This document shows, in pieces, positions 56,366 through 64,000 of a stretch of 64,000 nt of DNA. This DNA comes from Staphylococcus sp. M0911. Lineage in GTDB: Bacteria; Bacillota; Bacilli; Staphylococcales; Staphylococcaceae. Within the stretch, counting starts at the first letter, position 1; the number at the start of each line of letters is the position of its first letter. Under the pieces are notes generated by a model. It was given only the letters and a program-made list of their open reading frames with translations, made no database searches and was not told the origin of the DNA. The DNA is taken from contig NZ_CP022881.1 in the NCBI RefSeq assembly GCF_003491325.1, positions 248,001-312,000 on the forward strand, given 5' to 3'. Both the position numbers and the translations under genes were made by a program.

Positions 56366-58075
56366 ATGAGTAGAAAACACGATTCATACGATTACATCAT
56401 TATTGGTGGCGGTAGTGCAGGATCAGTATTAGGTGCAAGATTGAGTGAAGATAAAGATAAAAATGTATTAGTATTAGAAGCGGGACGTAGTGACTATTTC
56501 TGGGATCTATTTATTCAAATGCCAGCTGCGTTAATGTTCCCTTCTGGTAATCCATTATATGATTGGATTTATCAAACTGAAGAAGAACCACATATGGGAC
56601 GTAAAGTAGACCATGCAAGAGGTAAAGTATTAGGTGGTTCAAGTTCAATTAACGGTATGATTTATCAAAGGGGTAACCCAATGGACTATGAAGGTTGGGC
56701 AGAACCTGAAGGTATGGAAACTTGGGACTTTGCACATTGCTTACCATACTTTAAAAAATTAGAAACAACATATGGTTCAGCGCCATATGATAAATATAGA
56801 GGACATGATGGCCCAATCAAATTGAAACGTGGTCCAGCAACAAATCCATTGTTCAAATCATTCTTTGATGCAGGTGTTGAAGCAGGATATCATAAAACAC
56901 CTGACGTGAATGGTTTCCGTCAAGAAGGATTCGGTCCATTTGATAGTCAAGTACATCATGGACGCCGTATGTCAGCATCAAGAGCTTATTTACGTCCAGC
57001 TATGAAACGTAAAAATTTAGATGTGGAAACAAGAGCATTTGTAACTAAAATTAATTTCGATGGTAGAAGAGCAACGGGTGTCACTTACAAGAAAAATGGT
57101 AAAGAAAGAACAATTAATGCCAAAGAAGTTATTTTATCTGGCGGTGCTTTCAATACGCCACAATTATTACAATTATCAGGTATTGGTGATTCAGAATTCT
57201 TGAAATCTAAAGGTATTGAACCTCGTGTTCATTTACCTGGTGTTGGGGAAAACTTTGAAGACCACTTAGAAGTTTATATTCAACATGAATGTAAAGAGCC
57301 TGTATCATTACAGCCTAGTTTAGATATTAAACGTATGCCATTTATCGGCTTACAATGGATTTTCGCACGTAAAGGTGCTGCAGCTTCTAACCACTTTGAG
57401 GGTGGTGGTTTCGTACGTTCAAATAATGAAGTGGATTATCCTAATTTAATGTTCCACTTCTTACCAATTGCAGTACGTTACGATGGTCAAAAAGCACCTG
57501 TCGCACATGGTTACCAAGTGCACGTAGGACCAATGTACTCTAATTCACGCGGTAGCTTGAAAATTAAATCTAAAGATCCATTTGAAAAACCAAGTATCAT
57601 CTTTAACTATTTATCAACAAAAGAAGATGAACGTGAATGGGTAGAAGCTATTCGAGTTGCAAGAAACATCTTATCTCAAAAAGCGATGGATCCATTTAAT
57701 GCTGGAGAAATTTCTCCAGGACCATCTGTTCAAACAGATGAAGAAATTTTAGATTGGGTACGTAAAGACGGTGAAACAGCGTTACATCCTTCATGCAGTG
57801 CGAAAATGGGACCTGCATCAGATCCAATGGCAGTTGTAGACCCACTAACAATGAAAGTACATGGTATGGAAAATTTACGCGTTGTTGATGCCTCAGCAAT
57901 GCCTAGAACAACAAACGGAAATATTCATGCACCAGTTTTAATGTTAGCTGAAAAAGCTGCTGACATTATTCGCGGTAGAAAACCATTAGAACCTCAGTAT
58001 GTAGATTATTATAAACATGGTGTTCATGATGAAATGGCTGGCGCTAAAGAAAACGACCCATTTTATAAACATTAA
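56366..58075 (+). CDS. betA: Choline dehydrogenase
   Basis: A 569-residue GMC-family flavoenzyme oxidising choline to betaine aldehyde, probably membrane-associated. It has the FAD-binding start [20 protein letters not shown], the GMC signatures [15 protein letters not shown] and [17 protein letters not shown], and active-site His residues in HPSCSAKMG and [10 protein letters not shown]. It is nearly identical in plan to S. aureus BetA. The RBS is CGGAGG. With CudT and GbsA it makes glycine betaine for osmotic protection. Confidence 0.94.
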   Translation: MSRKHDSYDYIIIGGGSAGSVLGARLSEDKDKNVLVLEAGRSDYFWDLFIQMPAALMFPSGNPLYDWIYQTEEEPHMGRKVDHARGKVLGGSSSINGMIYQRGNPMDYEGWAEPEGMETWDFAHCLPYFKKLETTYGSAPYDKYRGHDGPIKLKRGPATNPLFKSFFDAGVEAGYHKTPDVNGFRQEGFGPFDSQVHHGRRMSASRAYLRPAMKRKNLDVETRAFVTKINFDGRRATGVTYKKNGKERTINAKEVILSGGAFNTPQLLQLSGIGDSEFLKSKGIEPRVHLPGVGENFEDHLEVYIQHECKEPVSLQPSLDIKRMPFIGLQWIFARKGAAASNHFEGGGFVRSNNEVDYPNLMFHFLPIAVRYDGQKAPVAHGYQVHVGPMYSNSRGSLKIKSKDPFEKPSIIFNYLSTKEDEREWVEAIRVARNILSQKAMDPFNAGEISPGPSVQTDEEILDWVRKDGETALHPSCSAKMGPASDPMAVVDPLTMKVHGMENLRVVDASAMPRTTNGNIHAPVLMLAEKAADIIRGRKPLEPQYVDYYKHGVHDEMAGAKENDPFYKH

Positions 58076-58086
58076 TTTTTTCAATC

Positions 58087-58129
58087 AATCACTTCGGTAT
58101 GACATGATTCATATCGAAGTGATTTTTTA
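58087..58129 (+). terminator. Rho-independent terminator after betA
   Basis: AATCACTTCG/CGAAGTGATT stem with inner TATG/CATA, followed by T6. Confidence 0.88.
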
Positions 58130-58221
58130 TATTGTCATAATCATATCTTTAACAATGTAAAGTGTGACACAACAATAAAGTGGCATATCGTATTATAATA
58201 TAGATAAAAGGAGAGGATTTT

Positions 58222-59397
58222 ATGAGTAATACTTTAGTTGAACGTCTACGTGAAAAAGAAGATAGAATGATTGAGATTAGAAGATATCTTCATCAACATC
58301 CTGAATTATCATTTAAAGAAGTAGAAACGCCTAAATATATCGCAGACTTTTACAAAGACAAAGATTGTAAAGTAGAAACGAATATAGGACAAAATGGTGT
58401 GAAAGTAACGATTGATAGTGGTAAGCCTGGTAAAACACTTGCGATTCGTGCTGATTTTGATGCGTTACCAATTAAAGAAGAAACTGGGTTACCATTCGCC
58501 TCTAAGAACGAAGGCGTTATGCATGCGTGTGGTCACGACGCACATACTGCATATATGTTAATTTTGGCTGAAACGCTTATCGAAATGAAAGACCAATTTA
58601 AAGGTAAAGTTGTTGTTATTCACCAACCAGCTGAAGAAATGCCTCCAGGTGGTGCACAAGGTATGATTAAAGATGGTGTCTTAGACGGCGTTGATCATGT
58701 ATTAGGCGCACACGTGATGAGTACAATGGAAGCTGGAAAAGTCTTTTATAAAGAAGGATTTGTTCAAACAGGACGTGCGTATTTCGAACTTACTGTACAC
58801 GGTAAAGGTGGTCATGGTTCATCACCTCACATGGCAAATGATGCGATTGTTGCGGGTGCTAACTTTGTGACAACAGCACAAACTGTGGTGTCTAGACGCT
58901 TAAGTCCGTTTGAAACAGGTGTTGTTACAATTGGTTCATTTGATGGTAAGGGGCAATTTAATGTTATTAAAGATAGTATTGAAATTGAAGGTGACGTGCG
59001 TGCGTTAACAGATGATACTAGAGATACAATTGAAAAAGAATTAACGCGTCTCGTTAAAGGATTAGAAAGTACATTCGGTGTGACATGCGATTTTGAATTT
59101 AATAAGGACTATCCTGCCTTATATAATGATCCGGAATTTACATCTTACGTTGCAGACACAATTAATAATGCAGAAGACAATGATATTAAAGGTGTTGAAG
59201 AATGTGAACCACAACCCCCTTCTGAAGACTTTGCATTTTATGCAGTAGAATTGCCAAGTACATTTATTTATTCAGGGGCAGCACCTGAAGATGGTGAAAT
59301 TTATCCACATCATCATCCTAAATTTAATATTAGTGAATCTTCTATGTTAGTTGCAGCTGAAGCAGTAGGAACTGTCGTGCTCGATTACTTGAATTAA
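58222..59397 (+). CDS. M20D amidohydrolase (N-acyl amino acid/aminoacyl hydrolase)
   Basis: A 391-residue metalloenzyme of the M20D group (IAA-amino acid hydrolase/AmhX/HipO-like). Motifs: RRYLHQHPELSFKEVETPKY, metal-binding MHACGHDAHTAYML, QPAEEMPPGGAQGM, GAHVMS and a late HHHPKFNISE. It removes an acyl group from an amino acid conjugate. The following MFS gene starts 17 bases later, so the pair may form a uptake/export and hydrolysis unit. Substrate unknown. RBS AAGGAGAGG. Confidence 0.88.
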   Translation: MSNTLVERLREKEDRMIEIRRYLHQHPELSFKEVETPKYIADFYKDKDCKVETNIGQNGVKVTIDSGKPGKTLAIRADFDALPIKEETGLPFASKNEGVMHACGHDAHTAYMLILAETLIEMKDQFKGKVVVIHQPAEEMPPGGAQGMIKDGVLDGVDHVLGAHVMSTMEAGKVFYKEGFVQTGRAYFELTVHGKGGHGSSPHMANDAIVAGANFVTTAQTVVSRRLSPFETGVVTIGSFDGKGQFNVIKDSIEIEGDVRALTDDTRDTIEKELTRLVKGLESTFGVTCDFEFNKDYPALYNDPEFTSYVADTINNAEDNDIKGVEECEPQPPSEDFAFYAVELPSTFIYSGAAPEDGEIYPHHHPKFNISESSMLVAAEAVGTVVLDYLN

Positions 59398-59414
59398 AGG
59401 AGTTTAATACAACT

Positions 59415-60803
59415 ATGAATCAACAACAAGAATTTAAAGGTAATAATAGATTATTAATTGGTATCGTATTATCGGTATTAACATTTTGGTTATTTGCGAC
59501 ATCATTAGTTAACGTGATCCCGACATTGACACAAACCTTTCATAGCCGATTGGAGACAATCAGTATAGCCGTCAGCCTAACAGCACTCTTTTGTGGAATG
59601 TTTGTTGTAGGTGCTGGCGGTCTTGCTGATACATATGGACGCGTTAAATTAACGAATATCGGTTTATGGCTTCATATCGTAGGGTCATTACTTGTTATTG
59701 CAACATCTTTTGTTCCGTTGCTATTAATAGGAAGAGCGATTCAAGGTTTGTCAGCAGCAGCTATTATGCCGGCGACTTTGGCAATAGTTAAAACATATTA
59801 TCACGGTAAAGATAGACAACGTGCATTGAGTTTTTGGTCCATAGGGTCTTGGGGCGGTTCAGGATTAGCCTCCATATTTGGTGGTGTAGTGACCACATTT
59901 TTAGGATGGAAATATATTTTTATATTTTCCATTATCGTAGCACTCACAGCGTTGTTTCTTATTAAAGGCACGCCTGAAACAACTGCACATCAAGGGAATG
60001 AGAAGAAACGCTTTGATGTTATAGGTGTAGGATTACTTGTATTAATTATGCTATGTATTAATATCATCATTACGCAAGGTTCGAAGATGGGATGGTTGTC
60101 TATATTTATCATATGCTTGATATGTTTTTGCATTATGATGGCCATTGTATTTTATTATTTTGAAAGAAAATACACGCATCCATTAATAGACTTTAATCTT
60201 TTTAATAATAGATTATATTCGGTTGCGACGTTAGCTAACTTTTTATTAAATACAGTGGCAGGTACACTCATTGTTGCAAATACGTTTGTACAACAAGGAT
60301 TAGGCTTTTCTGCTTTTAAGGCAGGTATGTTATCAATCACATATTTAGTTGCTGTGCTTTCAATGATAAGAGTTGGCGAAATGCTATTAAGAAAAGTAGG
60401 GCCAAGACAACCCATGTTGCTTGGTACGTTTACAACCATGTTAGGCGTGTTACTCATGTCGATGACTATGCTCTCAGTTACAAGTTACATTGTAGCCTGT
60501 ATATTAGGATATCTGTTATTTGGATTGGGATTAGGTTTGTTTGCAACGCCATCTACAGATACGGCTATTTCCAATTGTGCAGAATCTGAAGTCGGTGTGG
60601 CAGCAGGTATATATAAAATGGCATCATCATTAGGTGGCGCATTTGGTATTACTTTAGCTGGTACCATTTATAGTGTAACAGCAAGTACATCTTCTATTGC
60701 TACTGGTGCTATGATAAGCTTCTGGTTTAATGCTTTAATGGCATTAAGCTCATTTTTAGTTGTTTGTTTAGCTTTGCCAAAATTAACACATCGTTCAAAA
60801 TAA
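59415..60803 (+). CDS. Major facilitator superfamily transporter, 14-helix DHA2-like
   Basis: A 462-residue membrane protein with about 14 hydrophobic helices. Motif A-like GGLADTYGRVKLTNIG after helix 2 and motif C-like region IGRAIQGLSAAAIMPATLAI match drug:H+ antiporter family 2. It is cotranscribed with the amidohydrolase gene upstream, so it may carry that enzyme's substrate or product. No regulator gene is adjacent. Substrate unknown. Confidence 0.85.
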   Translation: MNQQQEFKGNNRLLIGIVLSVLTFWLFATSLVNVIPTLTQTFHSRLETISIAVSLTALFCGMFVVGAGGLADTYGRVKLTNIGLWLHIVGSLLVIATSFVPLLLIGRAIQGLSAAAIMPATLAIVKTYYHGKDRQRALSFWSIGSWGGSGLASIFGGVVTTFLGWKYIFIFSIIVALTALFLIKGTPETTAHQGNEKKRFDVIGVGLLVLIMLCINIIITQGSKMGWLSIFIICLICFCIMMAIVFYYFERKYTHPLIDFNLFNNRLYSVATLANFLLNTVAGTLIVANTFVQQGLGFSAFKAGMLSITYLVAVLSMIRVGEMLLRKVGPRQPMLLGTFTTMLGVLLMSMTMLSVTSYIVACILGYLLFGLGLGLFATPSTDTAISNCAESEVGVAAGIYKMASSLGGAFGITLAGTIYSVTASTSSIATGAMISFWFNALMALSSFLVVCLALPKLTHRSK

Positions 60804-60943
60804 TATCACTTATGTTTATAGGCTTACATATGAGTTGGTATAATTTTGAAAACTAAAAAAATTTAATACTATTTGATTGATAGTGATGTTTTATGACGCA
60901 TTTCGTGATAGTATAGTAGCAATAAGTAAGATGAGGTGATAAC

Positions 60944-61153
60944 GTGACGTTTTATGAATTTATACAAGGATTTACAGGGGACCAAACACCTCTAGGTGAA
61001 CTTGCAGCATGGGTAGATAAAGATATACAGTTTCCCAAAGAAGAAAAGCTAGCTGACAATATATTATTATATTTTAATCAAGTATCTAATTTAGATGATG
61101 AAAAATTAGAAATAGTTAAAAGATCACTCTCATTATACGAACAAGCTGTATAA
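60944..61153 (+). CDS. YozE SAM-like domain protein
   Basis: A 69-residue cytosolic protein starting at GTG behind GAGGTG. MTFYEFIQGFTG, TPLGELAAWVDKDIQFPKEE and the all-helical length match the YozE/UPF0346 family of small Firmicute proteins. The family has no established function. It is followed after 35 bases by the ABM-domain gene, perhaps in one transcript. Confidence 0.78.
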   Translation: MTFYEFIQGFTGDQTPLGELAAWVDKDIQFPKEEKLADNILLYFNQVSNLDDEKLEIVKRSLSLYEQAV

Positions 61154-61188
61154 ATAAATGTAAAAATGAACTAGGATGAAGGTATAAC

Positions 61189-61662
61189 ATGTTATTAAAT
61201 GATTACTATAAAACATATAAAATGAACGAATCAGAAGATACATTTATGATTGAAAAAAATAATGATGCTCAGTATTATGACATCTTAGAATCGATCAATG
61301 AGCTATCAAATGATACATTTTGTGTGCTCAATCATTTATTTGTCAATGAAGATAAAGAAACTCAATTTGAAGATAAATTTTTAGGACGTCAAAAGCATTT
61401 GCAAGATGTACCGGGATTTAAAGCGTTACGTTTTCTTAGACCTCAAGCGAAACATAAACATTATATTATAGTGACTTTATGGCAATCGAGACAAGCTTTT
61501 TACGATTGGCAAAAGTCATCAGCATACGCGCAAACACATCGTAAGCGTGGAACAAAACGTGGGGTAGATAACCTAATCGTAAATCGTGAATTATCATATA
61601 ATATTAGAATAGAACTTGAAGATATGACCAATCAATTTCTAAATTACGAAGATATTTTTTAA
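61189..61662 (+). CDS. Antibiotic-biosynthesis-monooxygenase-fold protein, HmoB/IsdG-like
   Basis: A 157-residue protein: an N-terminal segment of about 40 residues, then a ferredoxin-like ABM domain. Residues at the IsdG heme-oxygenase triad positions are present: N48 in FCVLNHLFV, W107 in QAFYDWQKS and H117 in YAQTHRK, with the IsdG W-to-H spacing of 10. The extended N-terminus is like Bacillus HmoB and staphylococcal TRAP. It probably degrades heme in the cytosol, releasing iron. No Fur box is evident and it is not next to isd genes. The role is inferred from the triad. Confidence 0.72.
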   Translation: MLLNDYYKTYKMNESEDTFMIEKNNDAQYYDILESINELSNDTFCVLNHLFVNEDKETQFEDKFLGRQKHLQDVPGFKALRFLRPQAKHKHYIIVTLWQSRQAFYDWQKSSAYAQTHRKRGTKRGVDNLIVNRELSYNIRIELEDMTNQFLNYEDIF

Positions 61663-61673
61663 CATATATAAAG

Positions 61674-61708
61674 AAACGATACAGAAATTAATTCTGTATC
61701 GTTTTTTT
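61674..61708 (+). terminator. Rho-independent terminator
   Basis: AACGATACAGAA and its exact complement around TTAA, followed by T7. Confidence 0.92.
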
Positions 61709-61822
61709 GATAACTATGAAAGTCATAATAGTTTGGTCATCCGTCAATAAAGAGTAAAATATACCAATATGATAATACATTTGATAAAATTAAAATGAAT
61801 GACATGGAAAGGGAGTAAAAAT

Positions 61823-63412
61823 ATGCAAAAAACAGATTTACTTGCACCTGAAAAGTATAATATTACATCAGCAATAGAACAATATGCTACAGATGCAACT
61901 AAAAAAGCAATTATTTACAGAGATTCAGAACATGATCATATTGAAGTGACTTATCAAGAGTTGATAAAAAATGCGAATAAAGTAGGTAATGTTTTCAAAA
62001 AGCATGGCTTGAAATATGGTGATAAAGTATTAATCATGATGCCTAGAGCTATAGCTACATATGAATTATATATCGCAGCATTAAAATTAGGTATTGCCAT
62101 CATTCCAAGTTCTGAAATGTTACGTACCAAAGACTTACAATATCGAGTAAGCCATGGTGAAATTGATGCAGTTATTTCATTTGGGAAATTTATTAAGGAA
62201 TTTGAAGGTTTAAAAGAATATCAAAACCTTACTAAATTTATTGTTGGTGATACACATCCAGATTGGATTTCAATTGAAGAAGAAAAAGCCAATGCAAGTG
62301 ATGAATTAGAAGCGGCTGATACTTCTCGAGAAGATGTTGCTATTTTATCATACACGTCTGGTACTACTGGTAATCCCAAAGCTGTTACCCATACACATGG
62401 CTGGGGTTATGCTCATTTACAAATGGCGCCTAAACATTGGCTATGTATTAAAGAAGATGATCTTGTTTGGGCTACTGCAGCACCAGGTTGGCAAAAATGG
62501 GTATGGAGTCCATTCTTATCAAGTTTAGGTTCAGGGGCAACAGCGTTTGTATATAACGGTCGTTTTAAACCAGAAACATATTTAGAATTATTACAAGAAT
62601 ATCAAATCAATGTTTTATGTTGCACCCCAACTGAATATCGTATGATGGCCAAATTACAAAATCTAGATGATTATCATTTAGAACATCTGCATAGTGCGGT
62701 GTCAGCGGGTGAACCATTAAACAGAGAAGTCGTTGAACAATTTAAGAAGTATTTTAATATCACGGTGAGAGATGGGTATGGTCAAACAGAAAGCACATTA
62801 TTAATTGGCTTCTTAAAAGACACAGCATCTCGTCCAGGTGCAATGGGTAAATCCATTCCAGGTAGTTACACAACCATTATTGATGATGATGGAAATGAAG
62901 TAGAACCAAACGTCAAAGGTAATATTGCTGTGCCGTTAGACTTACCAGCACTATTTAAAGGTTATTTCAAAGAACCAGAACGCACTGCAGCTGCAAGATT
63001 AGGCGACTACTATGTGACAGGTGATTTAGCTCATCAAGATGAAGATGGTTATTTCTGGTTTGAAGGTCGTAAAGATGACATCATTATTAGTTCAGGTTAT
63101 ACGATTGGACCTTTTGAAGTTGAAGATGCACTAACTAATCACCCTGCTGTTAAAGAATGTGCGGTTGTTGCAAGTCCACATGAATTAAGAGGTAATATTG
63201 TTAAAGCATTTATCATTCTTCAAAATGGATACACAGGTGATGACGAGCTAATTAAAGAGCTTCAAACATTCACAAAAAATGAAGTAGCACCTTACAAATA
63301 TCCACGTGCTATAGAATTTGTAGAAGATTTGCCAAAAACAAATTCAGGTAAAATTAGACGTGTGGAATTAAGAGACGCAGAAGTAGAAAAATATAATCAA
63401 GAACATGAATAA
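61823..63412 (+). CDS. Acyl-CoA synthetase, medium-chain/acetate type (AMP-forming)
   Basis: A 529-residue adenylate-forming ligase. I start at ATG 61823 behind AAAGGGAG; the open frame extends upstream without an RBS. Core motifs: SYTSGTTGNPKAVTHTH (ATP loop), GYGQTESTLLIG, YYVTGDLAHQDEDGYFWFEGRKDD and the C-terminal catalytic lysine in PKTNSGKIRR. It activates a fatty or organic acid with ATP and CoA. The A5-A10 core resembles ACSM/acetyl-CoA synthetase-like enzymes, with chain length not readable. It lies upstream of ppdK, suggesting carbon reassimilation, but terminators separate them. Confidence 0.87.
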   Translation: MQKTDLLAPEKYNITSAIEQYATDATKKAIIYRDSEHDHIEVTYQELIKNANKVGNVFKKHGLKYGDKVLIMMPRAIATYELYIAALKLGIAIIPSSEMLRTKDLQYRVSHGEIDAVISFGKFIKEFEGLKEYQNLTKFIVGDTHPDWISIEEEKANASDELEAADTSREDVAILSYTSGTTGNPKAVTHTHGWGYAHLQMAPKHWLCIKEDDLVWATAAPGWQKWVWSPFLSSLGSGATAFVYNGRFKPETYLELLQEYQINVLCCTPTEYRMMAKLQNLDDYHLEHLHSAVSAGEPLNREVVEQFKKYFNITVRDGYGQTESTLLIGFLKDTASRPGAMGKSIPGSYTTIIDDDGNEVEPNVKGNIAVPLDLPALFKGYFKEPERTAAARLGDYYVTGDLAHQDEDGYFWFEGRKDDIIISSGYTIGPFEVEDALTNHPAVKECAVVASPHELRGNIVKAFIILQNGYTGDDELIKELQTFTKNEVAPYKYPRAIEFVEDLPKTNSGKIRRVELRDAEVEKYNQEHE

Positions 63413-63424
63413 AATATAAAGTAT

Positions 63425-63464
63425 AAAGAACCTGAGCATTGAATCTATGCTCAGGTTCTTTTTT
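63425..63464 (+). terminator. Rho-independent terminator
   Basis: AAAGAACCTGAGCAT and its exact complement around a 7-base loop, followed by T3 of a longer T6 run. Confidence 0.92.
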
Positions 63465-63601
63465 AATTAGTATGACACATTGTTTGTGATTATATGGCTA
63501 AAACAACTATAGGTTTTTAGCACAAATATTTAGATAATTTGTGTCAAAAATAAAAACTATACGTAATCGTTTTCATATCATACTTGTATTTTTCTTTTTA
63601 T

Positions 63602-63636
63602 TATGACATACTCAAAATTAATTAGTATGACATAAT
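63602..63636 (+). promoter_or_regulatory. Tandem CcpN-like boxes upstream of ppdK
   Basis: TATGACATACT (63602-63612) fits the CcpN motif TRTGHYATAYW exactly; TATGACATAAT (63626-63636) fits with one mismatch, 24 bases further on. A weaker related sequence, TATGACACATT, lies near 63472. CcpN represses gluconeogenic genes in Bacillus, matching the role of PPDK. Confidence 0.55.
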
Positions 63637-63654
63637 AAAAAGAGGTGCTTACTT

Positions 63655-64000
63655 ATGACAAAATTGATTTATGCATTTGATGAAGGACAAAAATCGATGA
63701 AAGACTTACTAGGCGGAAAAGGTGCCAATTTATCAGAAATGAAACGATTGGGTTTACCTGTTCCGGACGGTTTTACAATTACTACAGAAGCTTGTATAGA
63801 TTATTTAAAACAAGGTGAACGTTTATCTGACGATGTAAAGGCACAATTACATAAGCATTTAACAGCCTTTTCAAATAGAACAGGTAAATCTTTTTCATCA
63901 CAGGATCACTTATTACTTGTATCAGTACGTAGTGGTGCGAAAATATCCATGCCAGGTATGATGGATACCATATTAAATTTAGGATTAAATGATGAGAATG
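63655..64000 (+). CDS. ppdK: Pyruvate, phosphate dikinase (N-terminal part; runs off the window)
   Basis: The ATG at 63655 follows AGAGGTG. The visible 115 residues read LIYAFDEGQKSMKDLLGGKG, GANLSEMKRLGLPVPDGFTI and later SVRSGAKISMPGMMDTILNLG. These are the ATP-grasp nucleotide-binding start of PPDK; the SVRSGAxxSMPGMMDT block is diagnostic against PEP synthase. The enzyme interconverts pyruvate and phosphoenolpyruvate using ATP and phosphate and can serve gluconeogenesis. The remaining about 760 residues, including the phosphohistidine domain, lie beyond the window. Confidence 0.92.
   Translation, partial: MTKLIYAFDEGQKSMKDLLGGKGANLSEMKRLGLPVPDGFTITTEACIDYLKQGERLSDDVKAQLHKHLTAFSNRTGKSFSSQDHLLLVSVRSGAKISMPGMMDTILNLGLNDEN

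Overview
The window is a low-GC Gram-positive chromosome segment, almost certainly from a coagulase-negative Staphylococcus. Evidence for this: IsaB, SsaA/CHAP, SasF-like and aureolysin/SepA-like secreted proteins; a Bra/Nsa-type bacitracin/nisin sensing locus; a GbsA-BetA choline oxidation locus with a CudC/CudT pair; strong purine-rich ribosome binding sites with frequent TTG/GTG starts; and gene order resembling the S. aureus region around aur, isaB, sasF, nrdDG and betA. A complete assimilatory sulfate reduction cluster argues against S. aureus itself. I cannot fix the species. I saw no rRNA, tRNA, CRISPR array, IS element or prophage gene. The segment looks like core and variable chromosome with several decaying genes.

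Layout. 1-12.2 kb is an envelope block: a betaine-type substrate-binding lipoprotein (cut by the left edge) behind an MMPL transporter, an Ohr peroxidase, a sortase-anchored SasF-like protein, a glucosaminidase-CHAP cell-wall hydrolase and a YhgE/Pip membrane protein. 12.3-26.3 kb is mixed: an SDR gene remnant, an M20 peptidase, IsaB, an M23 peptidase remnant, an M4 metalloprotease, a CapA-like enzyme, ornithine carbamoyltransferase, a 2-keto-acid decarboxylase with a divergent MarR regulator, a frameshifted poly-gamma-glutamate hydrolase-like protein and alkaline phosphatase. 26.3-30.7 kb is a BceRS/BraRS-type two-component system plus ABC transporter; its permease gene carries a one-base poly-A frameshift. 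30.8-35.8 kb holds uncharacterised membrane proteins: a DUF4064-like protein with 51-52-residue mixed-charge tandem repeats, a coupled pair of paralogous membrane proteins of unknown function, and a zinc-ribbon membrane protein.

36-44.8 kb encodes sulfate assimilation: APS/PAPS reductase, sulfite reductase alpha and beta, two siroheme enzymes, a TauE/SafE permease, ATP sulfurylase and APS kinase. Together they activate sulfate, reduce it to sulfide and make the siroheme that CysI needs. 45-51.8 kb holds a second M20 peptidase, SsaA behind an exact WalR box, the anaerobic ribonucleotide reductase nrdDG behind paired NrdR-like boxes, and a Dcu-type dicarboxylate carrier. 52-58 kb is the choline-to-glycine-betaine locus (cudT, cudC, gbsA, betA). 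Its regulator gene cudC has an in-frame stop at codon 13, while two identical-arm operators (GTTAAAT-N4-ATTTAAC) precede cudT and gbsA. 58-64 kb has an M20D amidohydrolase plus MFS exporter, a YozE-like protein, an IsdG/HmoB-like monooxygenase, an acyl-CoA synthetase and the start of pyruvate phosphate dikinase behind CcpN-like boxes.

The best candidates for undescribed biology are the coupled membrane-protein pair at 32.5-34.8 kb and the mixed-charge repeat protein beside it. The clearest genetic events are three single-base lesions (cudC, the ABC permease and the PGA-hydrolase-like gene). All regulatory sites are pattern-based inferences.
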